Positions 16,062 through 24,948 of a DNA stretch of 64,000 nucleotides are shown piece by piece; position 1 is the stretch's first letter, and each line of letters starts with the position of its first letter. This stretch comes from an uncultured Sulfitobacter sp. (lineage in GTDB: Bacteria > Pseudomonadota > Alphaproteobacteria > Rhodobacterales > Rhodobacteraceae): NCBI RefSeq assembly GCF_947500075.1, contig NZ_CANMQS010000003.1, forward strand, positions 310,001 to 374,000. The letters are read 5' to 3'. The translations under genes and the position numbers were made by a program. Under the pieces are notes generated by a model. That model was not told the origin of the DNA. It worked only from the letters and a program-made list of their open reading frames with translations, and made no database searches.

Positions 16062-16937
16062 TCATGGCTGATTGTCTTGCGCAGAACGCGCTTTTGACCG
16101 TTGCAGATCAAGCTGCGCGTTCAGCGACCCCCCGATCAGAACGAGAAAGCTGCTGATCCAGAGCCAGATCAGCATCGCAATCACTGCGCCGATGGACCCA
16201 TAGACTTCGTTGTAATTGCCGAAGTTGGCCACGTAATAAGAAAACCCGATGGAGACGACGACCCAAAGGCCAATCGCAAGAAGGGCACCGGGCGAAAGCC
16301 ATTGGAACGCCTGTCCCCGCCGGTTCGCCCCGTAGCGGTAAAGCATCCCCGTCGCGCCCAGCAAAACGGCAATGGTGATCCCCCACCGCAGCACATCAAT
16401 GATCAGCGTGCTGAAGGTGCCAAGCGGGAAGAACGCAAGCAAGACCGGCGTGACCACTTGCGTGATCAGGGCAACGATGCCAACCACCACCAGAATGATC
16501 GTCAACATCAAGGCCCGCAGATAGTGATATGCGGCACTGCGGTTCTTGGTGTTGTAGACTTCGTTCAGCCCAACCATCAATGCACCCACCCCGGCCCGCG
16601 CAGACCACAGGGCAAACAGGATCGACAGTGCACCTGCCCACCCGAGCGTGTCACTGCGTGCCGTCACCAGACTGGTGATCTGGGTGTTGATGATGTCATA
16701 CACGTCTGCTGGCAACAGGCCGCGCAGTTCTTCCAACTGGGCGAGGACAACCACCGGATCAAGGATCAGACCAAGCAGGGCAATGAACGCAGCCAATGCG
16801 GGAAACAGGGACAGCATCACAAAGAACGCAACCCCCGCAGACACCAGCGAAATGTTGTTGTCAGAAATATGGGTGACCGTGGATTTCAACGCTTGCCAGT
16901 ATTGCGCAACGTAGGTCTGTGGGGGCGGAGTGTGCAT
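16062..16937 (-). CDS. YihY/BrkB family inner-membrane protein
   Basis: Integral membrane protein of 291 residues with about six hydrophobic segments and the YihY/BrkB patterns NISLVSAGVAFFVMLSLFPA near 28-47, LSILFALWSARAGVGALMVG near 104-123 and YGSIGAVIAMLIWLWISSFL near 246-265. The family was once annotated as ribonuclease BN, which is not supported; its function is unclear, possibly transport. The C-terminus is basic and cytoplasmic. A monocistronic gene convergent with phyR. A GGAAC lies upstream but has no partner -10, so I do not assign it to EcfG. Confidence 0.9.
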   Translation of the reverse strand: MHTPPPQTYVAQYWQALKSTVTHISDNNISLVSAGVAFFVMLSLFPALAAFIALLGLILDPVVVLAQLEELRGLLPADVYDIINTQITSLVTARSDTLGWAGALSILFALWSARAGVGALMVGLNEVYNTKNRSAAYHYLRALMLTIILVVVGIVALITQVVTPVLLAFFPLGTFSTLIIDVLRWGITIAVLLGATGMLYRYGANRRGQAFQWLSPGALLAIGLWVVVSIGFSYYVANFGNYNEVYGSIGAVIAMLIWLWISSFLVLIGGSLNAQLDLQRSKARSAQDNQP

Positions 16938-17063
16938 GGGTTGCCTTTTCTACTCGTTCCAACGGTCGTATATCTTCTTAAGCCGTCTGCCGTCCAAGGG
17001 GCGCATCACGCAACAGGGTGATGCACCAATCCATACCTTGCAATACACCCTGCCTTAGACAAA

Positions 17064-18359
17064 ATGGCGCGCATGACAACATCTCTCTCCCGCGCCATCG
17101 CTGCGAAACGCGATGATCTGATTGCTTTGACGCAAGACCTGATCCGCATCCCGACGTTGAACCCGCCCGGTCAGGATTATCGTCTGATCTGCGAATACCT
17201 CGACAAAAGGTTCCGCGCTCACGGGTTTGAGACGCAGTTGATCCGTGCCCATGGAACGCCCGGCGACAGTGAGAAGTTCCCGCGCTGGAACATTGTGGCC
17301 CGCCGGGACGGGACCCAGCCCGGCGAATGCGTGCATTTCAACAGCCATACGGATGTGGTTGAGGTTGGCGCCGGCTGGACGTTTGATCCTTTCGGTGCAG
17401 CCGTGTCGGACGGCAAGATCTACGGCCGCGGCACCTGCGACATGAAAGGCGGGCTCGCCGCATCCATCATTGCCGCTGAAGCCTTTTTAGAGACGCATTC
17501 GGCCTTCGCAGGCAGTATTGAAATCTCCGGTACGGCGGATGAGGAATCCGGTGGCTATGGCGGGGTTGCCTATCTGGCGGAGCAGGGCTTTTTCGACCCT
17601 GCCCGCGTGCAGCATGTCATCATCCCCGAACCCCTGAACAAGGATCGCATTTGTCTGGGCCACCGGGGCGGCTGGTGGGCTGAAATTGAGACAAAGGGAG
17701 AGATCGCCCACGGCTCAATGCCCTTCCTTGGTGACTGCGCGGTCCGGCATATGGGGGCGGTGTTGTCGGAATTTGAAGACAAACTCTACCCCGCAATGGC
17801 GACACGCTTCACCGAAATGCCTGTGGTGCCTGAAGGTGCGCGGCAATCGACGATGAACATCAACTCGATCCACGGCGGGCAAAGGGAACAACATGAGGAT
17901 TTTGACGGATTGCCTGCCCACTGCGTGCCAGACAGTTGCCGCATCACGATTGATCGGCGGTTTCTGGTGGAGGAATCACTGGAAGATGTGCGCGCGGAGG
18001 TGACCGGTTTGCTCGAAGGGCTGCGCGAGACGCGCCCGGATTTCGAGTATGAGCTGACGGAGCTCAATTCGGTTCTGCCGTCGATGACAGACAAGGCCGC
18101 GCCCGTGGTGCAGACGGTGCACCGGGCCATCGAAGACGTGATCGGCAAGCCGCCAGAATATGTGGCCTCCCCCGGTTCCTACGATCAAAAGCACATCGAC
18201 CGGATCGGAAAGCTGAAGAACTGCATCGCCTATGGCCCCGGCATCCTGGAACTGGCGCATAAACCGGATGAGTACATCGGGATCGACGATATGGTGGATT
18301 CCGCCTGTGTCATGGGTGCCGCGTTAGAAACGCTTCTGCTGCCCAAAACCCCTGAATAG
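17064..18359 (+). CDS. M20 family deacylase (ArgE/DapE type)
   Basis: Zinc-dependent amidohydrolase of 431 residues that removes an N-acyl group from an amino acid or diamino acid. The M20 metal site is visible in HFNSHTDVVEVG (His and catalytic Asp), GRGTCDMKGGLAASI (bridging Asp) and GTADEESGGYGG (catalytic Glu-Glu), with the lid domain in the middle third. It belongs to the acetylornithine deacetylase/succinyl-diaminopimelate desuccinylase group, whose members are often mis-assigned; true ArgE or DapE function is not shown. ATG at 17064 or 17073 (MTTSLSRAI) are both possible; neither has a clear ribosome binding site. Confidence 0.9.
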   Translation: MARMTTSLSRAIAAKRDDLIALTQDLIRIPTLNPPGQDYRLICEYLDKRFRAHGFETQLIRAHGTPGDSEKFPRWNIVARRDGTQPGECVHFNSHTDVVEVGAGWTFDPFGAAVSDGKIYGRGTCDMKGGLAASIIAAEAFLETHSAFAGSIEISGTADEESGGYGGVAYLAEQGFFDPARVQHVIIPEPLNKDRICLGHRGGWWAEIETKGEIAHGSMPFLGDCAVRHMGAVLSEFEDKLYPAMATRFTEMPVVPEGARQSTMNINSIHGGQREQHEDFDGLPAHCVPDSCRITIDRRFLVEESLEDVRAEVTGLLEGLRETRPDFEYELTELNSVLPSMTDKAAPVVQTVHRAIEDVIGKPPEYVASPGSYDQKHIDRIGKLKNCIAYGPGILELAHKPDEYIGIDDMVDSACVMGAALETLLLPKTPE

Positions 18360-18362
18360 GGT

Positions 18363-19619
18363 CTATGCAAAGGCGTGTTCTGCCGCCAGCGCCAGACCAT
18401 CCACCACACCGGTGAGCGCGGAAGTACGGTGTATCTCTGCATCCGGAAACTGCCGTTTCAACGCATCGCCCACAACTGCCATCAGGCTGGACCCTCCAAC
18501 GAACACCAGCTTGGTCACGTCGTTCTGTTTCAACCCGGCCTGCACCACGGTTTCTTCTGCGGTCTGGGCGATCTGCGCTGCACCCTGCGCAAGTGTCGCG
18601 GCCATCATCGGTGCAGGCAAGGGCAGCCGGATGCCCTTTTCAAGAATCCCCAGGTTGATCTCCGGCGGCGCGGTCGCGGCGGGATTGTTGGCCATCATCT
18701 TGCCTGCTTCCACCGCAAAGGCCAGATCATGGCCCAATTCGTCCTCCAGCACCTTTACCAACCGCTGCAAGCGGTTCGCCTCAACCGCATACTGGGCCAG
18801 GTCCTTTGCCGCGCGGCGGGTATCTGCGGCATAGAGAAAGGGGATTTTCTGCCAGGTCGCAAGATCGGCAAAAATCTTGTTCGGTGCGATATGGGTCTGA
18901 TCGCCAAATTCATGCCGGATCGGCGTGCCACGGCCCAGATGCGGCATGACATGCGCAAGGCTGAGTTCCTTGTCGAAATCAGTGCCCCCCAGCCGCAAAC
19001 CGTTGCTGCGCAGAATCTCGATCTGGCGCGCACCCTTTTGACGGAAGAGCGTGAAATCTGACGTACCGCCGCCGATGTCCACGACCAACCCCAGATCTCC
19101 GGGCGTGAGAGCCGCACGTGCGGCCAAAGCGGCGGCTTCGGGTTCGGGAAGGAAGCGGACATCGTCAAACCCCGCGGCGGCGTAACAATCCTTGAGATCG
19201 ATCAACGCCTGCGCGTTGCGCTTTTCATCAGCGCTGTGGAACAACACCGGGCGCCCCGACAGGGCACGGTCAAACGTCTCGCCCGTCGCCGCTTCCGCGC
19301 GGCGTTTCAGTTCTGCAAGGAAGGTGCCGACGATGCCGATGAAATCCGTGCGCTTCCCCAGCAACAGACGGCTTTCGCGCATCAAACCAGTCCCTAACAA
19401 GGACTTCAGCGCGCGCATGTACCGCCCCTCCTCCCCGTCAATCAAGGCCCGCTGCGCGGCGGTGCCATAGATCACCCGCTGTTCCTCAAAATCAAAGAAC
19501 ACGGCAGTGGGTAGGGTTTGCTGGCCCGACTCCATTTCTATCAGGTGGGGTTTGCCATCCACGCTGACCCCGACGGCGGAATTGGACGTGCCGAAATCAA
19601 TGCCCAGAACCTGTCCCAT
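18363..19619 (-). CDS. Hsp70 family protein, YegD-like
   Basis: Protein of 418 residues with an actin/Hsp70-type ATPase domain: phosphate-1 motif MGQVLGIDFGTSNSAVGV, phosphate-2 LGLVVDIGGGTSDFTLF, adenosine motif LVFVGGSSLMAVVGDALKR. It lacks the long substrate-binding and lid domains of DnaK, as in E. coli YegD. The role is probably chaperone-like but undefined. Its stop lies three bases from that of the convergent M20 gene. Confidence 0.9.
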   Translation of the reverse strand: MGQVLGIDFGTSNSAVGVSVDGKPHLIEMESGQQTLPTAVFFDFEEQRVIYGTAAQRALIDGEEGRYMRALKSLLGTGLMRESRLLLGKRTDFIGIVGTFLAELKRRAEAATGETFDRALSGRPVLFHSADEKRNAQALIDLKDCYAAAGFDDVRFLPEPEAAALAARAALTPGDLGLVVDIGGGTSDFTLFRQKGARQIEILRSNGLRLGGTDFDKELSLAHVMPHLGRGTPIRHEFGDQTHIAPNKIFADLATWQKIPFLYAADTRRAAKDLAQYAVEANRLQRLVKVLEDELGHDLAFAVEAGKMMANNPAATAPPEINLGILEKGIRLPLPAPMMAATLAQGAAQIAQTAEETVVQAGLKQNDVTKLVFVGGSSLMAVVGDALKRQFPDAEIHRTSALTGVVDGLALAAEHAFA

Positions 19620-19686
19620 ACCACCACTCCCTTGCCGAAAGGCGCGGAGATAGCGCGGGTTGCCGCAGGGATCAATCGTGGAAGTG

Positions 19687-20808
19687 CTACGACAGACGCA
19701 TTTGGCGGGCGTTCAGGTATCGGACACCGGCCTGCACCTCATGCCGCACAGGCCCCTCGCGCGGGGCATCACGCAGGGTGGTGAACCAGTGTTCCGGCGG
19801 GTTTTTGCCCCGTCGGTTGCCATCAAACCGCAAGGCGCGCAGCACCGCTTCGGCGGCGGAAGGCAAATGGTCGGGCGCTTCATGCCCGTTCAGGATGCCC
19901 CACACCCCCGTCCAAAGCCGGCCCACAGACCAAGGATTGTACCCCCCGCCGCCCAACACCAACAGACGTGGCGCCAAGCCCATCAACCCCCGCAACACAT
20001 CCCAATGGGCGTTGTTGGAGAGCGACAAACGGGATAGTGGGTCCTCTTCAACCGCGTCTGCACCGCACAGCAAAACAATCGCGTCAGGTGCAAATCTCTG
20101 AACCTGGGGAAGGATCAACTCGTCTCTGATAAAGGCCATTTCGCTGTCGTTCAGGCCACGCGGCACCGGCAGGTTGAACGCATTTCCGCCGCCATCGTCC
20201 TCCAGCACGCCCGTGCGCGGCCATAGCCCTGCCTGGTGGGTTGAAATCATCAGGCAATCGGGATCACCGCCGAACCCTTCCTCCACCCCGTCAGGATGAT
20301 GCGCGTCAATATCCACGTAAGCGATCCGCTGCACACCCTGATGGCGCAGGCTGAGCATCGCCAGCACAGGATCATTGAGATAGCAAAACCCGTTTGCCCG
20401 GTCAGGCATGCCATGGTGCGTGCCACCGGGCGGATTGTAGATCACGCCACCGTCGCGCAGCAGCTCCCCGGCAAGGATCGACCCGCCGGCAGCGGTGGCA
20501 GGACGGCTGAAAATCTCAGGATAGACCGGGTTCGTGACACTGCCGATGTCGTGCCTTTGCCTGTCGATATCAGTCGCGGTTTGCGTCTGCTCCACCCGTT
20601 GCAGCGCATCCAGATACGCAGGCGTGTGCCAGTTGCGCAGCGCATTCGGCTTGGCACGGGGGGAGGTGATGAACTGCTCTGACGGTAACCAGCCCAACGC
20701 ACGGGAGAGGTCCATCACCGTCGACACCCGCGGCACCCGTAGGGGGTGCCAGCGGCCATAGCTGGAATGGCGGAAAATCTCATGACCGATGAAACGGGGT
20801 TTGGACAT
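19687..20808 (-). CDS. histone deacetylase/AcuC-like hydrolase
   Basis: Arginase/deacetylase-fold zinc hydrolase of 373 residues, expected to act on an acetylated lysine, polyamine or similar amide. Recognisable motifs: IFRHSSYGRWHPLRVPRV at the N-terminus, GGTHHGMPDRANGFCYLNDP (His-His pair), IAYVDIDAHHPDGVEEGF (zinc ligands Asp and His) and LCGADAVEEDPLSRLSLSN (zinc ligand Asp). The usual HHGDG is HHPDG here and the usual GGLHH is GGTHH; ligands themselves are kept. I place the start at 20808 (MSKPRFIGHEIF) because the family fold begins there; upstream codons are not family-like. Confidence 0.88.
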   Translation of the reverse strand: MSKPRFIGHEIFRHSSYGRWHPLRVPRVSTVMDLSRALGWLPSEQFITSPRAKPNALRNWHTPAYLDALQRVEQTQTATDIDRQRHDIGSVTNPVYPEIFSRPATAAGGSILAGELLRDGGVIYNPPGGTHHGMPDRANGFCYLNDPVLAMLSLRHQGVQRIAYVDIDAHHPDGVEEGFGGDPDCLMISTHQAGLWPRTGVLEDDGGGNAFNLPVPRGLNDSEMAFIRDELILPQVQRFAPDAIVLLCGADAVEEDPLSRLSLSNNAHWDVLRGLMGLAPRLLVLGGGGYNPWSVGRLWTGVWGILNGHEAPDHLPSAAEAVLRALRFDGNRRGKNPPEHWFTTLRDAPREGPVRHEVQAGVRYLNARQMRLS

Positions 20809-20892
20809 GGCAAGGGAGGTAAAGCGCGGATCGGGAATTGCCAACCGGGCGGGGGCACAGCAGAGTGGCGTTGAATGCTGGAAGGAGCCGCC

Positions 20893-21243
20893 ATGACCCC
20901 CATCAACCTCGCGCAGAAGCTGAGCCAGATCAGCACCCTTTGGGACCCGCATGTGGTGGCTGACTACAACGACAACGATGTGATGGTGGTGAAGTTTCAG
21001 GGGGAATTCCCCTTTCATCTGCATGAGGACACCGATGATTTCTTCCTCGTGTTGAAGGGGGAGATGATGATGGATCTGGAAGGAGCGTCGCATCCGGTGA
21101 AAGCCGGAGAGGTGTTCGTCGTGCCGCGTGGCGTGACCCACCGACCACGTGCCGATCAGGAATGCGAAGTCCTGCTGATAGAGCCGAAAGGAGAGCCTAA
21201 TACAGGCGATCCGGCAACCGCCGCCGCCAAGCCGAGGCTCTGA
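20893..21243 (+). CDS. small cupin domain protein
   Basis: Single cupin barrel of 116 residues. Metal-site motif 1 reads FPFHLHEDTDDFFLVLKGEM and motif 2 VPRGVTHRPRADQE, with His/Glu ligands in place. Such proteins may be isomerases, dioxygenases or binding proteins; the substrate is unknown. The start at 20893 has AAGGAG seven bases upstream. First gene of a tight plus-strand set: the P1 peptidase gene starts one base after its stop codon. Confidence 0.88.
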   Translation: MTPINLAQKLSQISTLWDPHVVADYNDNDVMVVKFQGEFPFHLHEDTDDFFLVLKGEMMMDLEGASHPVKAGEVFVVPRGVTHRPRADQECEVLLIEPKGEPNTGDPATAAAKPRL

Positions 21244-21244
21244 A

Positions 21245-22234
21245 ATGGGACCGGGAGCACGCAATTTGATCACCGATGTGCCGGGTATTCTGGTGGGCAA
21301 TGCACAGGATGCCCTGTTGAAATCGGGGAGCACGGTGCTGACCTCCGACGCGCCCTTCACCGCCTCGGTACATGTCATGGGGGGTGCCCCTGGCACACGG
21401 GAGACGGATTTGCTGGCGCCGGATAAAAGCGTGGCGGCGGTTGATGCGTTGGTGTTGTCCGGCGGATCGGCCTTTGGGCTGGATGCCTGCTCTGGCGTTG
21501 TCGATGGCTTGCGCGCGACGGGGCGGGGATTTGCGGTTGGCCCTGCGCAGATCCCGCTGGTTCCAGGGGCGATCTTGTTCGATTTGCTCAATGGCGGGGA
21601 CAAGGGCTGGGATCACAACCCGTACCGCGCGCTTGGGCGGGCGGCGTTTGATGCGGCGGCGGAGGTGTTTGAGATTGGCAGCGTCGGTGCCGGCACCGGG
21701 GCGATGACGGCGATGATGAAAGGTGGGCTTGGCTCCGCCTCTCTGACCTTGCCGGATGGCAGCACAGTAGGGGCGCTGGTCGGGGTCAATCCGGTGGGGT
21801 CTGTCACCACGCCGGGAGACAGGCATTTCTACGCAGCTCCATTCGAGATGGGCGATGAATTTGGCGGATTCGGACCGGACACCGCCAGCGGTCTGGGGTT
21901 GAGCACGGAGAACCGCAAGCGCGATGCGATGTCGATGCGGGAGAATACGACCATTGCGATCGTTGCCACCGATGCCACCCTGACCAAGGCCGAATGCCAA
22001 CGCGTCGCGGTCGCCGCGCATGACGGGATTGGTCGCGCGACGGTGCCTGCGCATACGCCCCATGACGGCGATCTGGTGTTTGCGGCAACGACGGCGCGGC
22101 ACAATGCGGGTGATGTAACGTTAATCGGTCATGCTGCCGCTCTGTGTCTGAGCCGGGCGATTGCACGGGGAGTCTATGCCGCAACCCCGGCGGCGGGAGA
22201 TCTTTTGCAAACATGGAGTGAGCTGAATGCCTGA
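21245..22234 (+). CDS. P1 family peptidase (DmpA/L-aminopeptidase-D-esterase type)
   Basis: N-terminal nucleophile (Ntn-like) peptidase of 329 residues that processes itself and cleaves N-terminal residues, D-amino acid amides or beta-peptides. Family marks: ITDVPGILVGNAQDA, GGAPGTRETDLL, LVLSGGSAFGLDACSGVV and the late segment TIAIVATDATLTKAECQRVA followed by AAHDGIGRATVPAHTPHDGD. The self-cleavage site is expected just before TIAIVATDA, with Thr as nucleophile (inference by analogy to DmpA). It sits between a cupin and an alpha/beta hydrolase gene; its 3' end overlaps the latter by eight bases. Confidence 0.9.
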   Translation: MGPGARNLITDVPGILVGNAQDALLKSGSTVLTSDAPFTASVHVMGGAPGTRETDLLAPDKSVAAVDALVLSGGSAFGLDACSGVVDGLRATGRGFAVGPAQIPLVPGAILFDLLNGGDKGWDHNPYRALGRAAFDAAAEVFEIGSVGAGTGAMTAMMKGGLGSASLTLPDGSTVGALVGVNPVGSVTTPGDRHFYAAPFEMGDEFGGFGPDTASGLGLSTENRKRDAMSMRENTTIAIVATDATLTKAECQRVAVAAHDGIGRATVPAHTPHDGDLVFAATTARHNAGDVTLIGHAAALCLSRAIARGVYAATPAAGDLLQTWSELNA

Positions 22235-23027
22235 CCTGGTGCGCGACGGTGTATCCCTGCACTATGAGATCGAGGGGAACGGGCCACCTGTCCTGTTGCT
22301 GGCGGGGATGCTGAGTGACAGTGCGACATGGGCGCCGTTGGTGCCTCTCTTACCCAACTATACTGTTGTTAGGGTCGATAATCGAGCCACCGGGCGCACG
22401 GTGCCGTGGGATGCGCCGGTGGATATGGCTGTGATGGTGGCGGATGCGCTGGCGGTGATGGATCATCTGGGGTTTGACCGGTTTCACATCGCCGGACATT
22501 CGATGGGCGGCCTAATGGGGCTGGAGATTGCAGGGGTTGCACCCGCGCGCGTGGCGACGCTGTCGATCATGGCATCGGGCCGTGTGCGGATGCCCCGGAT
22601 TGCGGGCGTTTTCGACGCTTTGACCGCCGTGCGTGAGGGGCCGGAGGGAGAGACGCTTTGGCTGCGCGCGCTCTATCCATGGATCTTCGGATCGGCGTTC
22701 TTTGAAGCGCCCGAGACGGCAGCTTTGACGGTTGAAGCCGCGTTGGCCTACCCGCATGCGCAAAGCCTTGCGGCAATGAAGCACCAGATCGCGATGTTCA
22801 AAGGCATGCGGCTGGTGGCGGATCTGACGACGCTCACGCTGCCGGTGCAGGTGCTCTACGGTGAGGAAGACGTGCTTGTCCCACCCGCCGCCGCGCAACC
22901 GGGGTTCGCACCGCTGCCCAACCTGACGGAGCATTGGTTAAAAGGTGCGGGTCATTCTGTGGTTTGGGACGCGACAGAGGACGTCGCGCACCATGTGACC
23001 ACGTTCACCGCCAAACATCCTATTTAG
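22227..23027 (+). CDS. alpha/beta hydrolase
   Basis: Alpha/beta hydrolase of 266 residues. Nucleophile elbow GHSMGG with Ser92, oxyanion segment LLLAGMLSDSATW, acid in LYGEEDVLVPP (about 211) and catalytic His in KGAGHSVVWD (about 247). Related to small esterases and 3-oxoadipate enol-lactonases, but the substrate is not determined. It overlaps the P1 peptidase gene upstream by eight bases and the convergent FAH-family gene by eight bases at its 3' end. Confidence 0.88.
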   Translation: MPDLVRDGVSLHYEIEGNGPPVLLLAGMLSDSATWAPLVPLLPNYTVVRVDNRATGRTVPWDAPVDMAVMVADALAVMDHLGFDRFHIAGHSMGGLMGLEIAGVAPARVATLSIMASGRVRMPRIAGVFDALTAVREGPEGETLWLRALYPWIFGSAFFEAPETAALTVEAALAYPHAQSLAAMKHQIAMFKGMRLVADLTTLTLPVQVLYGEEDVLVPPAAAQPGFAPLPNLTEHWLKGAGHSVVWDATEDVAHHVTTFTAKHPI

Positions 23028-23709
23028 GGCCGATTTTCACCTCAAGCGTGCCGATCCCGTCGACACCGCCGGTAATCACGTCACCGGGGCTGACCGCGCC
23101 GACCCCCGCCGGGGTGCCTGTCATGATGATATCACCGGGCGCCAGCTCCATTGCCTGCGACAGGATCGAGACATGTTCGCGCACGGACCAGATGAGATCA
23201 GACAGGTCCGCGTCCTGCCGGGTCTCGCCATTCACAGCGAGCCAGATGCGGCCTTGCTCCACACTCGTGACATCTGAAATCGGTACGATGGGCGCGATGG
23301 GCGCGGATTTGTCAAAGGCCTTTGCCCAATCCCACGGACGGCCTGCCTCCTTGGCCTCCGCTTGCAGGTCACGGCGGGTCAGATCGACGCCGACGGAGGC
23401 GCCCCAGACATGCTCCATCACGTCGTTTTCGCTCACGTTAGAGCCACCTTTGCCAATGGCGATGACCAGTTCGATCTCGTAATGAAGGTCTTCGGTCAAG
23501 GGCGGATAGGGCACGGTGCAGGGGGTATCCAAAGCGGCATCAGCGGGTTTGGTGAAGAAAAACGGGGCTTCACGATCCGGGTCTTTGCCCATCTCGCGGG
23601 CATGTGCGGCGTAGTTGCGGCCCACGCAGAAGATGCGCCGCACGGGGAAGCGGTCTGACGTTCCGGCAACGGCAAGGCTGGCCTGGGCGGGGGGCGTGAA
23701 GACGTACAT
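23020..23709 (-). CDS. fumarylacetoacetate hydrolase (FAH) family protein
   Basis: FAH-fold enzyme of 229 residues that hydrolyses or decarboxylates a beta-dicarbonyl acid. Motifs: IFCVGRNYAAHAREMG, PFFFTKPADA, LHYEIELVIAIGKGG (metal-binding Glu), SVGVDLTRRDLQ and IIMTGTPAGVGAVSPGD. The compact size fits the acylpyruvase/oxaloacetate decarboxylase-like branch. The start at 23709 has AAGGAA upstream; the longer reading frame from 23826 would overlap the gmd start region. Precise substrate unknown. Confidence 0.9.
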   Translation of the reverse strand: MYVFTPPAQASLAVAGTSDRFPVRRIFCVGRNYAAHAREMGKDPDREAPFFFTKPADAALDTPCTVPYPPLTEDLHYEIELVIAIGKGGSNVSENDVMEHVWGASVGVDLTRRDLQAEAKEAGRPWDWAKAFDKSAPIAPIVPISDVTSVEQGRIWLAVNGETRQDADLSDLIWSVREHVSILSQAMELAPGDIIMTGTPAGVGAVSPGDVITGGVDGIGTLEVKIGPK

Positions 23710-23829
23710 ACGCGGGTTCCTTCGATTTGATCTTTCCTGAGTGGCCCATTCCGCCGCCCCTCGCAACCTCTGTTGGCCCTGCCTGCGCAATGTCATATGA
23801 AGGGGCAAAGCGATGACAGGACACAAACG

Positions 23830-24948
23830 ATGAAAAAAGCGCTGATCACCGGGGTCACGGGGCAGGACGGGTCATATCTGGCGGAACTGCTGCTGGAAAA
23901 AGGCTATGAGGTGCATGGGATCAAACGGCGCGCGTCGCTGTTCAACACCCAACGGATCGACCATATCTTTCAGGATCCGCATGAGCGGGACGTGAATTTC
24001 AAACTGCATTATGGGGATCTGACAGATACGTCGAACCTGACGCGCATCCTGTCTGAAGTGCAGCCAGATGAGGTTTATAACCTTGGCGCGCAGAGCCATG
24101 TGGCGGTGAGTTTCGAAGCGCCGGAGTATACGGCGGATGTGGATGCGATTGGCGCGTTGCGGCTGCTGGAAGCGATCCGGTTTTTGAAGATGGACCAGAA
24201 GACGCGGTTTTATCAGGCGTCGACGTCGGAATTGTACGGTTTGGTGCAGGAAACGCCGCAGACGGAAACGACGCCGTTCCATCCACGCTCCCCCTACGCG
24301 GTTGCCAAGATGTACGCCTATTGGATCACGGTGAACTACCGCGAAGCCTATGGCATGTTCGCCTGCAACGGCATCCTGTTCAACCATGAGAGCCCGCGGC
24401 GCGGCGAAACCTTTGTGACCCGCAAGATCACGCGGGGGATTAGCAACATCGCGCAGGGGCTCGATACCTGTCTCTATATGGGCAATATCGACGCTTTACG
24501 CGATTGGGGGCACACCAAAGATTACGTGCGGATGCAGTGGATGATGCTGCAAGAGGACACACCGGATGACTTCGTGATTGCGACGGGTGTGCAGTATTCC
24601 GTGCGGCAGTTTATCGAATGGTCGGCGGCGGAACTGGGTGTGACCCTACGGTTTGAGGGTAGCGGGCTGGAAGAAGTCGGGGTCGTCGACAAGATCACGG
24701 GTGATGATGCGCCGGGCATGAAGGAAGGCGATGTGATCGTGCGGATTGATCCGCGCTATTTCCGCCCGGCGGAGGTAGAGACCCTGCTGGGTGATCCATC
24801 CAAGGCGAAGGCGAAGCTGGGCTGGGAGCCGCAGATCACCGTGCAGGAAATGTGTGCCGAGATGGTTGCCAATGATCTGCGTGCGGCCAAGCGGGACCGG
24901 GTGCTGAATGAGCATGGGTACGAGACCCAGCTGTCGCGGGAAGACTGA
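23830..24948 (+). CDS. gmd: GDP-mannose 4,6-dehydratase
   Basis: Short-chain dehydrogenase-type nucleotide-sugar enzyme of 372 residues making GDP-4-keto-6-deoxy-D-mannose from GDP-mannose. NADP site [20 protein letters not shown], substrate motif [14 protein letters not shown], catalytic Tyr/Lys in [12 protein letters not shown], then [18 protein letters not shown]. The start at 23830 is chosen over an in-frame ATG 57 bases upstream because the NADP motif begins here. First gene of a three-gene operon with one-base and four-base overlaps; ManC, encoded 6 kb away, would supply GDP-mannose. Confidence 0.95.
   Translation: MKKALITGVTGQDGSYLAELLLEKGYEVHGIKRRASLFNTQRIDHIFQDPHERDVNFKLHYGDLTDTSNLTRILSEVQPDEVYNLGAQSHVAVSFEAPEYTADVDAIGALRLLEAIRFLKMDQKTRFYQASTSELYGLVQETPQTETTPFHPRSPYAVAKMYAYWITVNYREAYGMFACNGILFNHESPRRGETFVTRKITRGISNIAQGLDTCLYMGNIDALRDWGHTKDYVRMQWMMLQEDTPDDFVIATGVQYSVRQFIEWSAAELGVTLRFEGSGLEEVGVVDKITGDDAPGMKEGDVIVRIDPRYFRPAEVETLLGDPSKAKAKLGWEPQITVQEMCAEMVANDLRAAKRDRVLNEHGYETQLSRED

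Noticed and set aside
16940..16975. GGAAC upstream of the YihY-type gene as an EcfG promoter
   Set aside because: No (C)GTT at 16-18 bases from GGAAC on the coding strand.
20809..21603. Upstream extension of the deacetylase frame
   Set aside because: It overlaps the cupin and P1 peptidase genes on the other strand and lacks deacetylase-like sequence.
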